DNA of 64,000 nucleotides. Source: CAZJYI01 sp964550025 (GTDB lineage: Bacteria > Verrucomicrobiota > Kiritimatiellia > UBA8416 > CAYOBW01). Where the stretch lies: the NCBI GenBank assembly GCA_964550025.1, contig CAZJYI010000044.1, positions 1-64,000 on the forward strand, written 5' to 3'. Every line of letters starts with the position of its first letter. Position 1 is the first letter of the stretch. The translations under genes and the position numbers were made by a program. The notes beneath the pieces were generated by a model. That model did not search any database. It was not told the origin of the DNA and was given only the letters and a program-made list of their open reading frames with translations. Positions 33,241-42,582 of the stretch are shown here, one piece after another.

Positions 33241-33250
33241 GATCTGCAAT
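33225..33250. repeat. repeat family A, copy 4, overlapping a stop codon
   Basis: GAAATCTGAGATCTGAGATC spans the last codons and stop of the ABC ATPase gene. Confidence 0.7.
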
Positions 33251-33323
33251 TGTCCCGCCCCTGCATCACCTATTGATTCCGCGTTTCTCTCTCTGCTACG
33301 ATACCGGCAACAAAGGTGGCACA

Positions 33324-35777
33324 ATGGCTGATAGCGACGACACGGCGCACGATCCCGACGCGATCGAGTTGGTGAAGGAGGAACCGGTTCCCTCCCCGGA
33401 GGAGAGCAAGATTGTTCTGGCCCGCGAGGTCTTCCCGCGCCAGTTGCCGATCATACCGGTCAATCAGCGTCCGCTGTTCCCCAAGATGACCGTTCCCATG
33501 CTGATTGACGACGAGCCGCTTGTGGAGATGCTTGCCGAACTGGTGAAGTCGCAACCCCGCCTGGTGGGCGTTGTTCTGCGCCGCCATTCCGAAGACCGCG
33601 ACGGGGAAGCCGTCGGCGAGCAGCGGGATGGGCCGGACTTGTGTGACGTGGGTGTGGTCGCGGAGGTCGTGCAGTTCGCGCAGGCACCCACCGAGCGCCC
33701 TGCCGTCCAAATGATCATTACGGCCCTCGAGCGCTTCAAGATCGATCGCATCGTGCGCACCGACCCGCATTTCACGGCCGTCGTGCACTACCTGCACGAG
33801 ACGGAGATGACGACCAACGAAGAGCTCAGGGCCTATTCGCTGGCGCTCATCAAGAGCATCAAGGAGCTCATCCAGCTCAATCCGCTCCACAAGGAGGAGC
33901 TCAGCCTGTTCATGTCGCACAGCAACCTCGGTGACCCCGGGCGGCTGGCCGACTTCGCCGCCGCCCTTACCACGTCGACCAGCGAAGAGTTGCAGGAGAT
34001 CCTGGAAACCGTCCGCATCCGCGAGCGCCTGCGCAAAGTCCTGGTTCTGGTGAAGAAGGAGATCGACATCTCCAAGATCCAGGTGAAGATCGGCAAACAG
34101 ATCGAGGAGAAGCTGAGCAAGCAGCAGCGCGAGTTCTTTCTGCGCGAGCAGCTCAAGGCCATCAAGAAGGAACTCGGTCTGGAGAAGGAGGGCAAGGAAA
34201 CGGAGGTCGAGCGCTTTGCCAAGCGGCTTGAAGCACTGACGCTTCCCGAGGAGGCCAAAGAGCGCATCGACGAGGAGATGGCAAAGCTCAAACTGCTGGA
34301 GCCCTCGTCACCCGAGTTCAACGTGACGCGCGCGTACCTCGACTGGCTGACCGTGCTGCCGTGGGGTGTCCACACCGAGGACAACTACGACATCACCCAG
34401 GCCGGCGCCGTGCTGAATCGCGACCACTACGGATTGGAGGACGTCAAGGAACGTATCCTGGAGTTCCTGTCCGTCGGCGTCATGAAGGGACAGATCGCCG
34501 GCTCGATCCTGTGCTTTGTGGGGCCGCCCGGCGTCGGCAAGACGTCCATCGGGCAGTCCATCGCCCGCAGCATCGGCCGCAACTTCTATCGCTTCTCGCT
34601 GGGCGGCATGCGCGATGAAGCCGAGATCAAGGGACATCGCCGCACCTACATCGGCGCTCTGCCCGGGAAGTTCATCCAGGCGATCAAGACGTGCAAGAGT
34701 GCCAACCCGGTGATCATGCTGGACGAGATCGACAAGATCGGCGCCAGCTTCCGCGGCGATCCCGCGTCGGCGCTGCTCGAGGTCCTGGACCCCGAACAGA
34801 ACAGGGATTTCCTTGACCACTACCTCGACGTGCGCTTCGACCTCTCCAACGTGTTCTTCATCTGCACGGCCAACCAGCTCGATACGATCCCGCGCCCGCT
34901 GCTCGACCGCATGGAGGTCATCAAGCTGGCCGGTTACATCCTGCAGGAGAAGCTGGAGATCGCCCGCCGCTTCCTGATTCCCAAGCAGCTCAAAGCCCAT
35001 GGCGCAACGCGGCGTCAGATCACGATCACGGCGCGTGCCCTGCGGGAAGTCATCGACGGCTATGCGCGCGAGCCGGGCGTCCGCGGGCTGGAGAACCACA
35101 TCAAGAAGATCATGCGCCGCTGCGTCAAGAGGATCGTCGAGGGCAAGGCCGAGAAGATCAAGGTGGACAAGGACCAGGTGGCGGAGCTGCTCGGCAAGCG
35201 TCTCTTCACGGACGACCGCCTGTACGCGACGCCCAGACCCGGTGTGATCACAGGGCTGGCCTGGACCAGCATGGGCGGCGACACGCTGTTCATCGAGGCC
35301 ACCAAGGTGGCCACGGGCAAACCCGGATTCAAACAGACGGGGCAACTGGGCGGCGTGATGGTTGAATCGTCAGAAATCGCTTACACGTACATACGCTCCT
35401 TTCTCGACGAAAAGCGGCAGGCGGCGGACTTCTTCAAGAAGCACTTCATCCACCTGCACGTACCGGCGGGCGCCACGCCCAAGGACGGTCCGTCCGCTGG
35501 CATCACGATGGCCTGTGCGCTGTATTCCCTCGCGCTCAACAAGGCCATCCGCAAGGGCTTCGCCATGACCGGGGAGCTAACGCTGACCGGCCGCGTCATG
35601 CCGATTGGCGGCGTGAAGGAGAAGACCATCGCGGCCAAGAGGGGCAACATCCGCAACCTCGTCTTCCCGGACCGGAACCGCAAGGACTTCGAAGAGCTTC
35701 CGGCGCACATCAGGAAGGGCCTCAAGCCCCATTTCGTCGCCACTTTCGACGACGTCGTCGCCACTTGCTTCCGTTAA
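33324..35777 (+). CDS. lon: ATP-dependent Lon protease
   Basis: The 817-residue cytosolic AAA+ protease degrades misfolded and short-lived regulatory proteins. It has an N-terminal LON substrate domain (LPIIPVNQRPLFPKMTVPM), a coiled-coil region (EKLSKQQREFFLREQLKAI), Walker A GPPGVGKTS at about residue 400, Walker B VIMLDEIDK, and the Ser-Lys protease dyad in PKDGPSAG (Ser about 724) and GGVKEKTIAAKR (Lys about 766). I start at the ATG at 33324 with AAAGGTGG upstream, not at 33273. Confidence 0.95.
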   Translation: MADSDDTAHDPDAIELVKEEPVPSPEESKIVLAREVFPRQLPIIPVNQRPLFPKMTVPMLIDDEPLVEMLAELVKSQPRLVGVVLRRHSEDRDGEAVGEQRDGPDLCDVGVVAEVVQFAQAPTERPAVQMIITALERFKIDRIVRTDPHFTAVVHYLHETEMTTNEELRAYSLALIKSIKELIQLNPLHKEELSLFMSHSNLGDPGRLADFAAALTTSTSEELQEILETVRIRERLRKVLVLVKKEIDISKIQVKIGKQIEEKLSKQQREFFLREQLKAIKKELGLEKEGKETEVERFAKRLEALTLPEEAKERIDEEMAKLKLLEPSSPEFNVTRAYLDWLTVLPWGVHTEDNYDITQAGAVLNRDHYGLEDVKERILEFLSVGVMKGQIAGSILCFVGPPGVGKTSIGQSIARSIGRNFYRFSLGGMRDEAEIKGHRRTYIGALPGKFIQAIKTCKSANPVIMLDEIDKIGASFRGDPASALLEVLDPEQNRDFLDHYLDVRFDLSNVFFICTANQLDTIPRPLLDRMEVIKLAGYILQEKLEIARRFLIPKQLKAHGATRRQITITARALREVIDGYAREPGVRGLENHIKKIMRRCVKRIVEGKAEKIKVDKDQVAELLGKRLFTDDRLYATPRPGVITGLAWTSMGGDTLFIEATKVATGKPGFKQTGQLGGVMVESSEIAYTYIRSFLDEKRQAADFFKKHFIHLHVPAGATPKDGPSAGITMACALYSLALNKAIRKGFAMTGELTLTGRVMPIGGVKEKTIAAKRGNIRNLVFPDRNRKDFEELPAHIRKGLKPHFVATFDDVVATCFR

Positions 35778-35952
35778 GGGACGTCATCCGCGCTTCGCGC
35801 GTCATTAGTCATTGTCCCCTGCCCACTGCCCACTGCAACTCGCCTCACATAGTCCTTGTCTTCCCCATCCGAGCCCGGCTAGTATTGCTAGCAGGCAAGA
35901 GGGTTAGGGGAGAACAGCACTTTCAGTCTCGGCGCTTTCGCAGGGAGATACG

Positions 35953-36207
35953 ATGAGCGACCTTCTGTTTAGATGCCCTGAATGCAACAAGAGCCTGGCG
36001 GTTGACCAGTCGGCCATCGGCGCCCATTGCTTCTGCAGCGACTGCAGGAATGAGATCGACGTGCCGAAACCAATCATTGAATTCCGCTGCCCGTTCTGTG
36101 GCTGTGACCTGCTCGTCCCCGACGGCATGGGGCGCGATCTGGTGGAGTGTCCCGGCTGCGAAACGGGAATCCCGACGCCCGGGCTCGTGCGCATCGTCTT
36201 CGAGTGA
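35953..36207 (+). CDS. small double zinc-ribbon protein
   Basis: The 84-residue protein has two zinc-binding modules: CPEC with CSDC in the first half, and CPFCGC with CPGC in the second. This type of small rubredoxin/MJ0042-like protein occurs often in PVC bacteria. Partners are unknown. GGGAGAT lies before the ATG. Confidence 0.65.
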   Translation: MSDLLFRCPECNKSLAVDQSAIGAHCFCSDCRNEIDVPKPIIEFRCPFCGCDLLVPDGMGRDLVECPGCETGIPTPGLVRIVFE

Positions 36208-36231
36208 CCGGCCGGATGCCGGCCCTGCTAC

Positions 36232-37719
36232 CTACACCTCAAGCTTCGCCAGGCTGCGGGAGAGGATTTCCTCCGCGGCGTCGTAGCCGAAGTTCCGGGA
36301 GGCAATCCGGAAGTTCTTCTGGGTGACGCCGTCCCGGTAGGCATCGTCCTCGAGAAGCTTGAGCACATCCTTGACGGTGTCGGAAGTCACTTCGTCGTCG
36401 ATCTCCACCAGGTCCAGGCCGTACTGGCTGATGTCGCTGATGTAGACGGGGTAGCGGTTGATCATCACGGGCTTCAGGGCCTGAATGGCTTCCCCGAGCG
36501 AGTTGCCCCAGCCTTCGTAGGTGGAAGGGTAGCACACAAAGTCGCAGAACGCGTACGGGTCGAGGTAGTGGTAGACCTTGACCCTGCCCGGTCTCCGTCC
36601 TTCCGAGATGCGGTCGCCGATAAAGACCACGTCGCCTGCATCGTTGCTCCCGTCCGTGCGGCAGGCGCCGATGGTGAGGCCTTTCTCTTCTATGTAGCCG
36701 CAGAGCCTCGTGAAGTAGTCGTTTCCTTCGTCCTTCGAGTTGCAGGAAACAACCAGTCTGTAAGACGACGCTCTTTCGGGGCGTGCCTTTCTCAGGGCTA
36801 CGAGAAGGTCCACCGATCGCTCAATGGCCTTGCGCTCCACAATGCGCGAATGCTGCAACAGAAGAACGTCGTCCGCTTCGAATCCAAAGTCCTTGCGAAA
36901 CCGGTGGTTGAAGTTGTCCACCCTCGGATAGGAGGGGATCAAGGTGTGCGTGCGCCTCACATGGCCGGGTTGAAAACTGTAGTTGAAGAAGTTCGGGAGG
37001 ACCTCCGCGGCAATGGATGCGCGCGGTTTGGCGCCAAACGAGCCGTTGAGAACGTCCGGGTTCGCCAGCGTGGCCTGTGCCGTCGTGTTGATGACGAGAT
37101 GCCGAACGTTGTCCCAGACGGGCGGGAAGTAGGCGGAGAGAATGCCCGTGATCGTGCTTCTCTCGAAACGGCCGCGTTCCCAGTAGAAGTCGTGCCCGAC
37201 GGCAATGGTGGGGATCTTGTCGTCCCGGACGGCGTCGCCCAGGGCCACCGCCGCGGGAAGGTGCATGGGAATCGCAAAAATGTTCTCCGCCACAATGACG
37301 TCCAGACCGAGCGATGCGATGACTTCCCGAAACTGCCTCTCCAGGCTGGCCGCGGAGGCCCGCACGGCGTGTTCGGCGATGGGATGGGAAGTCGGCAGAG
37401 GAATCTCGGCCCGCTCCAGCTCGCTGCGATACATCCCCGCCAGCTCACGATACTTGGGGTTCTGGTCGAACCCGGGCGAACTGTCGATGAAGGGGAAGCA
37501 GATCGATTCCAGCCCCATGTTCTCAGAGCTCTGGAACCCCATGTCCGGTATTTCGATAATGCCGCTCTTGGGGAGATGTCTGCCGACTTTGCCGGCGACA
37601 ATGAACACGTTGTGCCCAAGGTGCTCGAAGACCAGCTTCTTCTTTAGCGCCTCGTGCGACACGCCGTCGTTGCCCAGACCGCAGACAAAAATCCCGATGT
37701 TCAGTTCTGCTCGTTTCAT
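36232..37719 (-). CDS. GT4-type glycosyltransferase
   Basis: A two-domain retaining glycosyltransferase of 495 residues. The N-terminal domain starts LNIGIFVCGLGNDGVSHEAL, with a glycine loop. The C-terminal donor domain has CDFVCYPSTYEGWGNSLGEAIQALKPVM, the family E-x7-E-like signature. It begins at the ATG at 37719 (GAGG 8 bases upstream). It probably adds a sugar to a lipid, polysaccharide or protein; acceptor and donor cannot be told. It stands alone. Confidence 0.82.
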   Translation of the reverse strand: MKRAELNIGIFVCGLGNDGVSHEALKKKLVFEHLGHNVFIVAGKVGRHLPKSGIIEIPDMGFQSSENMGLESICFPFIDSSPGFDQNPKYRELAGMYRSELERAEIPLPTSHPIAEHAVRASAASLERQFREVIASLGLDVIVAENIFAIPMHLPAAVALGDAVRDDKIPTIAVGHDFYWERGRFERSTITGILSAYFPPVWDNVRHLVINTTAQATLANPDVLNGSFGAKPRASIAAEVLPNFFNYSFQPGHVRRTHTLIPSYPRVDNFNHRFRKDFGFEADDVLLLQHSRIVERKAIERSVDLLVALRKARPERASSYRLVVSCNSKDEGNDYFTRLCGYIEEKGLTIGACRTDGSNDAGDVVFIGDRISEGRRPGRVKVYHYLDPYAFCDFVCYPSTYEGWGNSLGEAIQALKPVMINRYPVYISDISQYGLDLVEIDDEVTSDTVKDVLKLLEDDAYRDGVTQKNFRIASRNFGYDAAEEILSRSLAKLEV

Positions 37720-38247
37720 CTCGTGCCTCGATCTCCGCCCCAATACCGTCCTCGCAACGGTCCCTTCAGAAGGTCCCCGTCCACTGCGCGACCACGAGAG
37801 CCGGACCGCAAAAGCCTTGGACCATAATCCAGTGTCGCTGCGCAGTACAGCAATTTCTCGCCGGGTTGACGTTGCCGCCGAACGCGTGCCGGACAAGCGG
37901 GGAGAGGTGTCTTGAGATGCAAGAGATGCCATCGCTTGGCGTAGTTCCTGCTTTTAGGAGTGATGGATCGCTCGACTTAACAAGGAAGGTGGGCGAAGTG
38001 TGAAGACGCAGAGGGTCGCACCTGACCGAGGGCCCTACGTGACGGGGGTTTCCCGGTCGTCAGGCATGGCTCGGCGTTCCGCACCGCACTCCGTAAGTCC
38101 AGTCGACAGGACAGGGATTGCCCGGCAGAAAAGACGGTTGACACGACAACCGCTTTCTCAAGTTTGAGAAAAATGCGACGTATCGAGTCGCTCTGCCTCC
38201 TGGTGATGCACTGACTGGACCGCAAGCGGGAACAAAGGGGAACATAG
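37720..38247. other. gene-free stretch upstream of hybrid kinase
   Basis: No supported gene, repeat or structured element is seen in these 528 bases. A TTGACA at about 38138 has no matching -10 box. The region separates two divergent genes and presumably carries both promoters. Confidence 0.4.
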
Positions 38248-40164
38248 GTGTCCAGTGGTGACAGGTATCGCAGCCTCTTCGAGGCCTCGAAAGACGCCAT
38301 CATTCTGCACGGACTGGATGGCGCAATCCTAGACGCGAACCAGAGTGCTTCGCGCATGTTCGGGTACTCCGTCGGGGAGTTCCGCAAACTCAACGTCCGC
38401 GATCTGCACCCGGAGCAGGTTCTGACGAAGTCTGCCGAGTTGTTCGACCGCATACAGATCGAGGGGCAGATCACGGCCGACCTTCTGTTCCGCCGGAAGG
38501 ACGGCGATGTTTTCACGGCCGAGGTCTCCTCCAGCCTGTTTGACGTGGATGGCACGCCGCATGTGCAGGGCATCCTGCGCGACACGACGGAACGAAGACG
38601 TATGGAATCCGGCCTCAGGGAAAGCGAGGAACGCTTTCTGGAGCTGGCGGGGAACATCCGCGAGGTCTTCTGGATCTACGACGTCAAGCGGCGCAAGATG
38701 GTGTATGCCAGCCCGGCTTACGAGGTGGTCTGGGGGCGGAAGCTCAACGCCTTGTACTCGGAGCCACTCGAATGGGACCGGAGCCTGCACCCCGACGATG
38801 CCGAATACGCCCGGCGGACATTTTATGCGGTGGTCGAGACCGGAATGGGAGGGGAGCACCGGGAGTACCGCATCATCCGGCCCAACGGCGAGATCCGTTG
38901 GGTCAACGACCGCGCATTCGCAGTGCGGGCGGCCGATGGCAGCGTGGCCCGCGTCGTGGGAATCGCCGAGGACATTACCGAACGCAAGACCGCCGAGGAG
39001 GAACGCCAACGCCTTGAGCTGCGGCTCCGGCACGCACAGAAAATGGAGGCTATCGGCGAGCTGGCGGGCGGCATCGCGCACGATTTCAACAACATCCTGG
39101 CGGCTATCCACGGCAACGCGGAACTGCTCCTCATGACGGTGGAAGAGGGAGGCGAGGAGGCAGAACTGGCGAGTGACATCGTAAAGTCCAGCAGACGTGC
39201 CGCTGACCTTACGGGACAGCTTCTGGCCTTCGCTCAGAAGGGACGTGTCCGCAACGAACCCATTGATTTGCACGATATCGTTAACTCCATCGTGCGCCTT
39301 CTGAGACGTAGTGTTGACCGCCGGATCGACATCTCGGTGCATCTCGATGCCGCGAATCCCGTCGTTCTTGGCGACCGTTCGCAGGTCGAAGCGGCCGTGC
39401 TTAACCTGGGGATCAATGCGAGGGACGCCATGCCGGAAGGCGGCGAGCTCACGTTCACCACCTCGAATGTGAGCCTCACCGGCAAGGAAGCAGCGGAACA
39501 CGGCAGCGGGCTCGAGGGGGGGGCGTTCGTCAGGTTGACGGTCGAAGACTCAGGGATTGGCATTCCCGAGGACATCCGCCACCGCATCTTCGAACCGTTC
39601 TTCAGCACGAAGACACAGGGCCGTGGTACAGGGCTGGGTCTGGCCAGCACCTACGGCTGCGTGACAAGCCATTCCGGCGCCATAGAGGTCGATGGCCGCG
39701 CCGAGGGCGGAACGATCTTCACGGTTCTGTTGCCAACAACCGAAGTCGAGCCGGTGAGCGAGACCCCCGCGGCACGCAACGTGCACAGAGGCAGCGGCCA
39801 CATTCTGGTCGTCGATGACGAAGCCGAGGTCAGGGCGTTTGCCTCACGCGCGCTGACGCGGTTGGGATACCGGGTTTCCGCCTGCCGCGACGGCGTGGAA
39901 GCACTGGAGGTGTTCAGCGAAGAGCACGCCGGCATTGACCTCGTTCTCCTTGACATGATCATGCCCAGGTTGAGCGGAACAGAGGTCTTTCCCAGACTGA
40001 AGAAGATCTCGCCGGACGTCAAAGTGCTGCTGTGCTCGGGCTTCAGTCGCAACGAGAGTGTCGAAGAGCTCATCAGCGGCGGCGCCGACGGGTTCCTCGC
40101 GAAGCCGTTTCGTCTCGAGGATCTGTCGGAATCCGTTTCGGACATGCTGGGCGAACGGGCGTAG
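38248..40164 (+). CDS. PAS-PAS hybrid sensor histidine kinase
   Basis: A 638-residue soluble signalling protein. Two PAS domains (about residues 5-115 and 125-245; the second with WIYDVKRRKMVYASPAYE) precede a HisKA domain with His278 in ELAGGIAHDFNN, the form found in NtrB/FixL-like kinases. An HATPase_c domain (about 370-490; GTGLGLASTYG) and a C-terminal receiver (about 520-635; VVDDEAEV, VLLDMIMPRLSG) follow. It has no membrane helix, so the signal is cytosolic. The GTG start has AAAGGGGA upstream. No response regulator gene is adjacent. Confidence 0.92.
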   Translation: MSSGDRYRSLFEASKDAIILHGLDGAILDANQSASRMFGYSVGEFRKLNVRDLHPEQVLTKSAELFDRIQIEGQITADLLFRRKDGDVFTAEVSSSLFDVDGTPHVQGILRDTTERRRMESGLRESEERFLELAGNIREVFWIYDVKRRKMVYASPAYEVVWGRKLNALYSEPLEWDRSLHPDDAEYARRTFYAVVETGMGGEHREYRIIRPNGEIRWVNDRAFAVRAADGSVARVVGIAEDITERKTAEEERQRLELRLRHAQKMEAIGELAGGIAHDFNNILAAIHGNAELLLMTVEEGGEEAELASDIVKSSRRAADLTGQLLAFAQKGRVRNEPIDLHDIVNSIVRLLRRSVDRRIDISVHLDAANPVVLGDRSQVEAAVLNLGINARDAMPEGGELTFTTSNVSLTGKEAAEHGSGLEGGAFVRLTVEDSGIGIPEDIRHRIFEPFFSTKTQGRGTGLGLASTYGCVTSHSGAIEVDGRAEGGTIFTVLLPTTEVEPVSETPAARNVHRGSGHILVVDDEAEVRAFASRALTRLGYRVSACRDGVEALEVFSEEHAGIDLVLLDMIMPRLSGTEVFPRLKKISPDVKVLLCSGFSRNESVEELISGGADGFLAKPFRLEDLSESVSDMLGERA

Positions 40165-40303
40165 AGGGCCTGCCGGGGGAGTATGGGGCCAGAAGGCCAC
40201 AGCCCGCACTCCCCGCTGTCGCTCGCCGTCTGGACGTTTCTCATCAACTGGTCGCATATTTCTTGCATTATCCTGATTGACAATGATCGCATAATGCGCG
40301 ATG

Positions 40304-40317
40304 TTGATTGCAATCAA
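40304..40317. promoter_or_regulatory. 14-base perfect palindrome upstream of deoR-type gene
   Basis: TTGATTGCAATCAA lies 12 bases before the chosen ATG and could be the operator for autoregulation. A second near-palindrome ATCGCATAATGCGCGAT lies just upstream (40286-40302). Confidence 0.45.
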
Positions 40318-40329
40318 TCAAAAACCGTC

Positions 40330-41121
40330 ATGAGCAGCAACGGACAACGAGATCTGGCCCCCGAGCGGCAACGGCACCTGGTCAACATCGTCAGCGAGAG
40401 GGGCTTCGTGCGCGTAGACGAGCTCTGCGGGCTGCTGGAGGTATCGCCTGCAACCATTCGCAGGGACCTCGAAACGCTGGAGGAGCGGCGCCAGTTGCGG
40501 CGCGTTCACGGGGGAGCGATGTCCGTGCGCAACCGCATCATTGAACCGCAGTTCGACGACAAGACAGCGCTGGCATCTTCAGAGAAGCGCTTCATAGCGG
40601 CACGCGCTACGGCTCTCGTGGAAGCCGGGGACTCGGTCTACCTCGACGGTGGGAGCACGGTTCTCGAGCTGGCCCGCCAGATCCGCGATCGCACGGATAT
40701 CACCGTCGTGACCAACTCGCTGCGCGCCGCGGTCGAGCTTTCCCAGGGAGGCCCGGGGCTCATCCTGATCGGCGGCCAACTCCGGCGCCGAAGCCAGACC
40801 ATGGTCGGAACGTTGACGCGTCAGGTCATCGACGAAATCCACTTGGACAAGGCCTTTATGGGGACCATCGGCATGACCCTTCGTGAGGGCATGACCACGA
40901 CGGACGCGGACGAGGCCTTCACCAAGGAGCTGGTCATGCAACACGCAGACAAGGTCTACCTGCTGGCCGACAGCTCGAAGCTTGGCAAAGTCGCATTTGC
41001 CAGGGCGGGGAACGCGGCGGATATCGATGCCCTCATTACCGACGCGGAAATCAGCCCCGACCTCGCCGGGGAACTCCGCAAGAAGGGCATCGAGGTGATT
41101 GTGGCAGGAGAAGATCTTTGA
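40330..41121 (+). CDS. DeoR-family transcriptional regulator
   Basis: The 263-residue repressor has an N-terminal winged helix (RQRHLVNIVSERGFVRVDEL, SPATIRRDLETLEE, then RVHGGA) and a C-terminal sugar-phosphate-sensing domain (GDSVYLDGGSTVLELA, VTNSLRAA, ILIGGQLRRRSQTMVG, DKVYLLADSSKLG). DeoR proteins respond to phosphorylated sugars. The start is uncertain: the ATG at 40330 lacks a ribosome site, and the frame is open to 40183. It lies 113 bases upstream of the dehydrogenase operon on the same strand and could regulate it. Confidence 0.88.
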   Translation: MSSNGQRDLAPERQRHLVNIVSERGFVRVDELCGLLEVSPATIRRDLETLEERRQLRRVHGGAMSVRNRIIEPQFDDKTALASSEKRFIAARATALVEAGDSVYLDGGSTVLELARQIRDRTDITVVTNSLRAAVELSQGGPGLILIGGQLRRRSQTMVGTLTRQVIDEIHLDKAFMGTIGMTLREGMTTTDADEAFTKELVMQHADKVYLLADSSKLGKVAFARAGNAADIDALITDAEISPDLAGELRKKGIEVIVAGEDL

Positions 41122-41136
41122 ACCGAGATGTGTCCA

Positions 41137-41191
41137 CTCGCTCACGCTCGTGGCTACAGGGAGAGGCCACGTAGCCGCGAGCGTGAGCGAG
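41137..41191. repeat. repeat family D, complete hairpin
   Basis: Arms of 21 bases (41137-41157 and 41171-41191; left begins CTCGCTCACGCTCG) pair with a single U-G pair around a 13-base loop. It sits between the deoR-type gene and the dehydrogenase operon. One arm recurs at 5690-5710. Confidence 0.7.
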
Positions 41192-41234
41192 CGGAGAAAG
41201 AGATTACGACGAGGAGTCAGACTAAGGAGAAACC

Positions 41235-42572
41235 ATGGCAACACCTGTATTCATGCCGCGACAAGGGCAGTCGGTAGAGAGCTGCATTCTTGTTGAGTGG
41301 CTGGTCAAGGCCGGGGATTCGGTTGAAGAAGGAACCCCGGTGGCAAACATCGAGACGGACAAAGCGGTCTTTGAAATCGAGTCGCCCGCGGCCGGCACGG
41401 TTCTGGGCCTCTTTTTCGAGGAAGGCGACGATATTCCGGTCCTGACGAACATCGCCGCCGTCGGCGAGGAGGGCGAGGACGCATCCGGGTTGCGCCCCGA
41501 AGAAGCGGCGGCCGAGCCTCCGGCGTCCCCGGTCGAAGAGCCGTCCCCCGTTGAGAAACCGGCCGCGGCCGCCCCCACCCCCGCGACGCCGGCACCCGCG
41601 GCCGCCGCCACGGGCATCAGTCCGCGCGCCAGAGGTGTCGCCGCGGAACTCGGGGTTCCAACGGCCGGCCTGGCGGGCACGGGCCCCCACGGCCGTGTGA
41701 TTGAACGCGATATCAGGGCCGCCGCCGAAGCCCTGCCGCGCATGAGCGCCGCCGCACGCGAAGCGGCCGCCGGTGGGCTGGCCGCACCCGCGGCCGGGTC
41801 CGGACCGGGCGGAATGGTTCTGGCGGGCGATCTCACCGCGGCACCGTCGGCACGACCGGCCGCGGCACCTGCTATGGCCGAGCCGGAAGTGATCCCGATG
41901 AGCGGGATCCGCAAGATTATCGCGGAACGCATGCACCAGTCGCTGGCAACAACCGCGCAGCTCACACTGACGATGAGCTTTAACGCCGCGGCCATCCTGG
42001 CCTATCGCAAGAAGGTCAAGGCCAACGCCGAGGCGATGGGGCTGCCGAACATCACCATCAACGACCTTGTCGCCTACGCCACGGTGCGCATGCTGGCGAA
42101 GACGCCCGTGCTCAACGCGCACTTCCTCGGCGACCGTATCGTGCGCTACCCGTCGGTCAACCTCGGCGTGGCCATGGACACGCCGCGCGGCCTGATGGTT
42201 CCGGTCGTGCACGGCGCGGAACGGCTCTCGCTGAGCGCGCTGTCGGCGGCCATCAAGCCGATGACGGAGGCAGCCCGCGAGGGGACAATCAACCCGGACC
42301 TGCTGCAGGGCGGCACGTTCACTATTACCAACATGGGAATGATGGGCGTGGAGACGTTTACCCCGGTGCTGAACGCGCCCGAGGTCGGCATCCTCGGCGT
42401 TGGCGGTCTTCAGCTTAAGCCTGTGCAGGGCGCCGGCGGCATCGAGCACATCCAGGCCATCACGCTCAGCCTGACCGTGGATCACCAGGCCGTGGACGGC
42501 GCGGACGGCGCCCGCTTCCTCAAAGCCCTGACCACGGCGCTTGAAAACTTCGAACTGACTCTGGCCGAGTAG
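41235..42572 (+). CDS. 2-oxoacid dehydrogenase E2 (dihydrolipoyl acyltransferase)
   Basis: The 445-residue core subunit transfers the acyl group from lipoyl to CoA. It has one lipoyl domain (1-80; attachment Lys43 in ETDKAVFEIES), an Ala/Pro linker, a peripheral subunit-binding domain (SPRARGVAAELGV), a second weaker copy of that motif (SAAAREAAAGGLAA), and a catalytic domain (about 215-445) with the active-site His in VDHQAVDGADGARFL. AAGGAG lies before the ATG. It heads a three-gene operon with E3 and fused E1. Pyruvate is the likeliest substrate, but branched-chain oxoacids or acetoin are possible. Confidence 0.9.
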   Translation: MATPVFMPRQGQSVESCILVEWLVKAGDSVEEGTPVANIETDKAVFEIESPAAGTVLGLFFEEGDDIPVLTNIAAVGEEGEDASGLRPEEAAAEPPASPVEEPSPVEKPAAAAPTPATPAPAAAATGISPRARGVAAELGVPTAGLAGTGPHGRVIERDIRAAAEALPRMSAAAREAAAGGLAAPAAGSGPGGMVLAGDLTAAPSARPAAAPAMAEPEVIPMSGIRKIIAERMHQSLATTAQLTLTMSFNAAAILAYRKKVKANAEAMGLPNITINDLVAYATVRMLAKTPVLNAHFLGDRIVRYPSVNLGVAMDTPRGLMVPVVHGAERLSLSALSAAIKPMTEAAREGTINPDLLQGGTFTITNMGMMGVETFTPVLNAPEVGILGVGGLQLKPVQGAGGIEHIQAITLSLTVDHQAVDGADGARFLKALTTALENFELTLAE

Positions 42573-42582
42573 GAAGACAACA

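Noticed and set aside
36961..37647. Plus-strand frames opposite the glycosyltransferase
   Set aside because: Shadow frames without ribosome sites or motifs.
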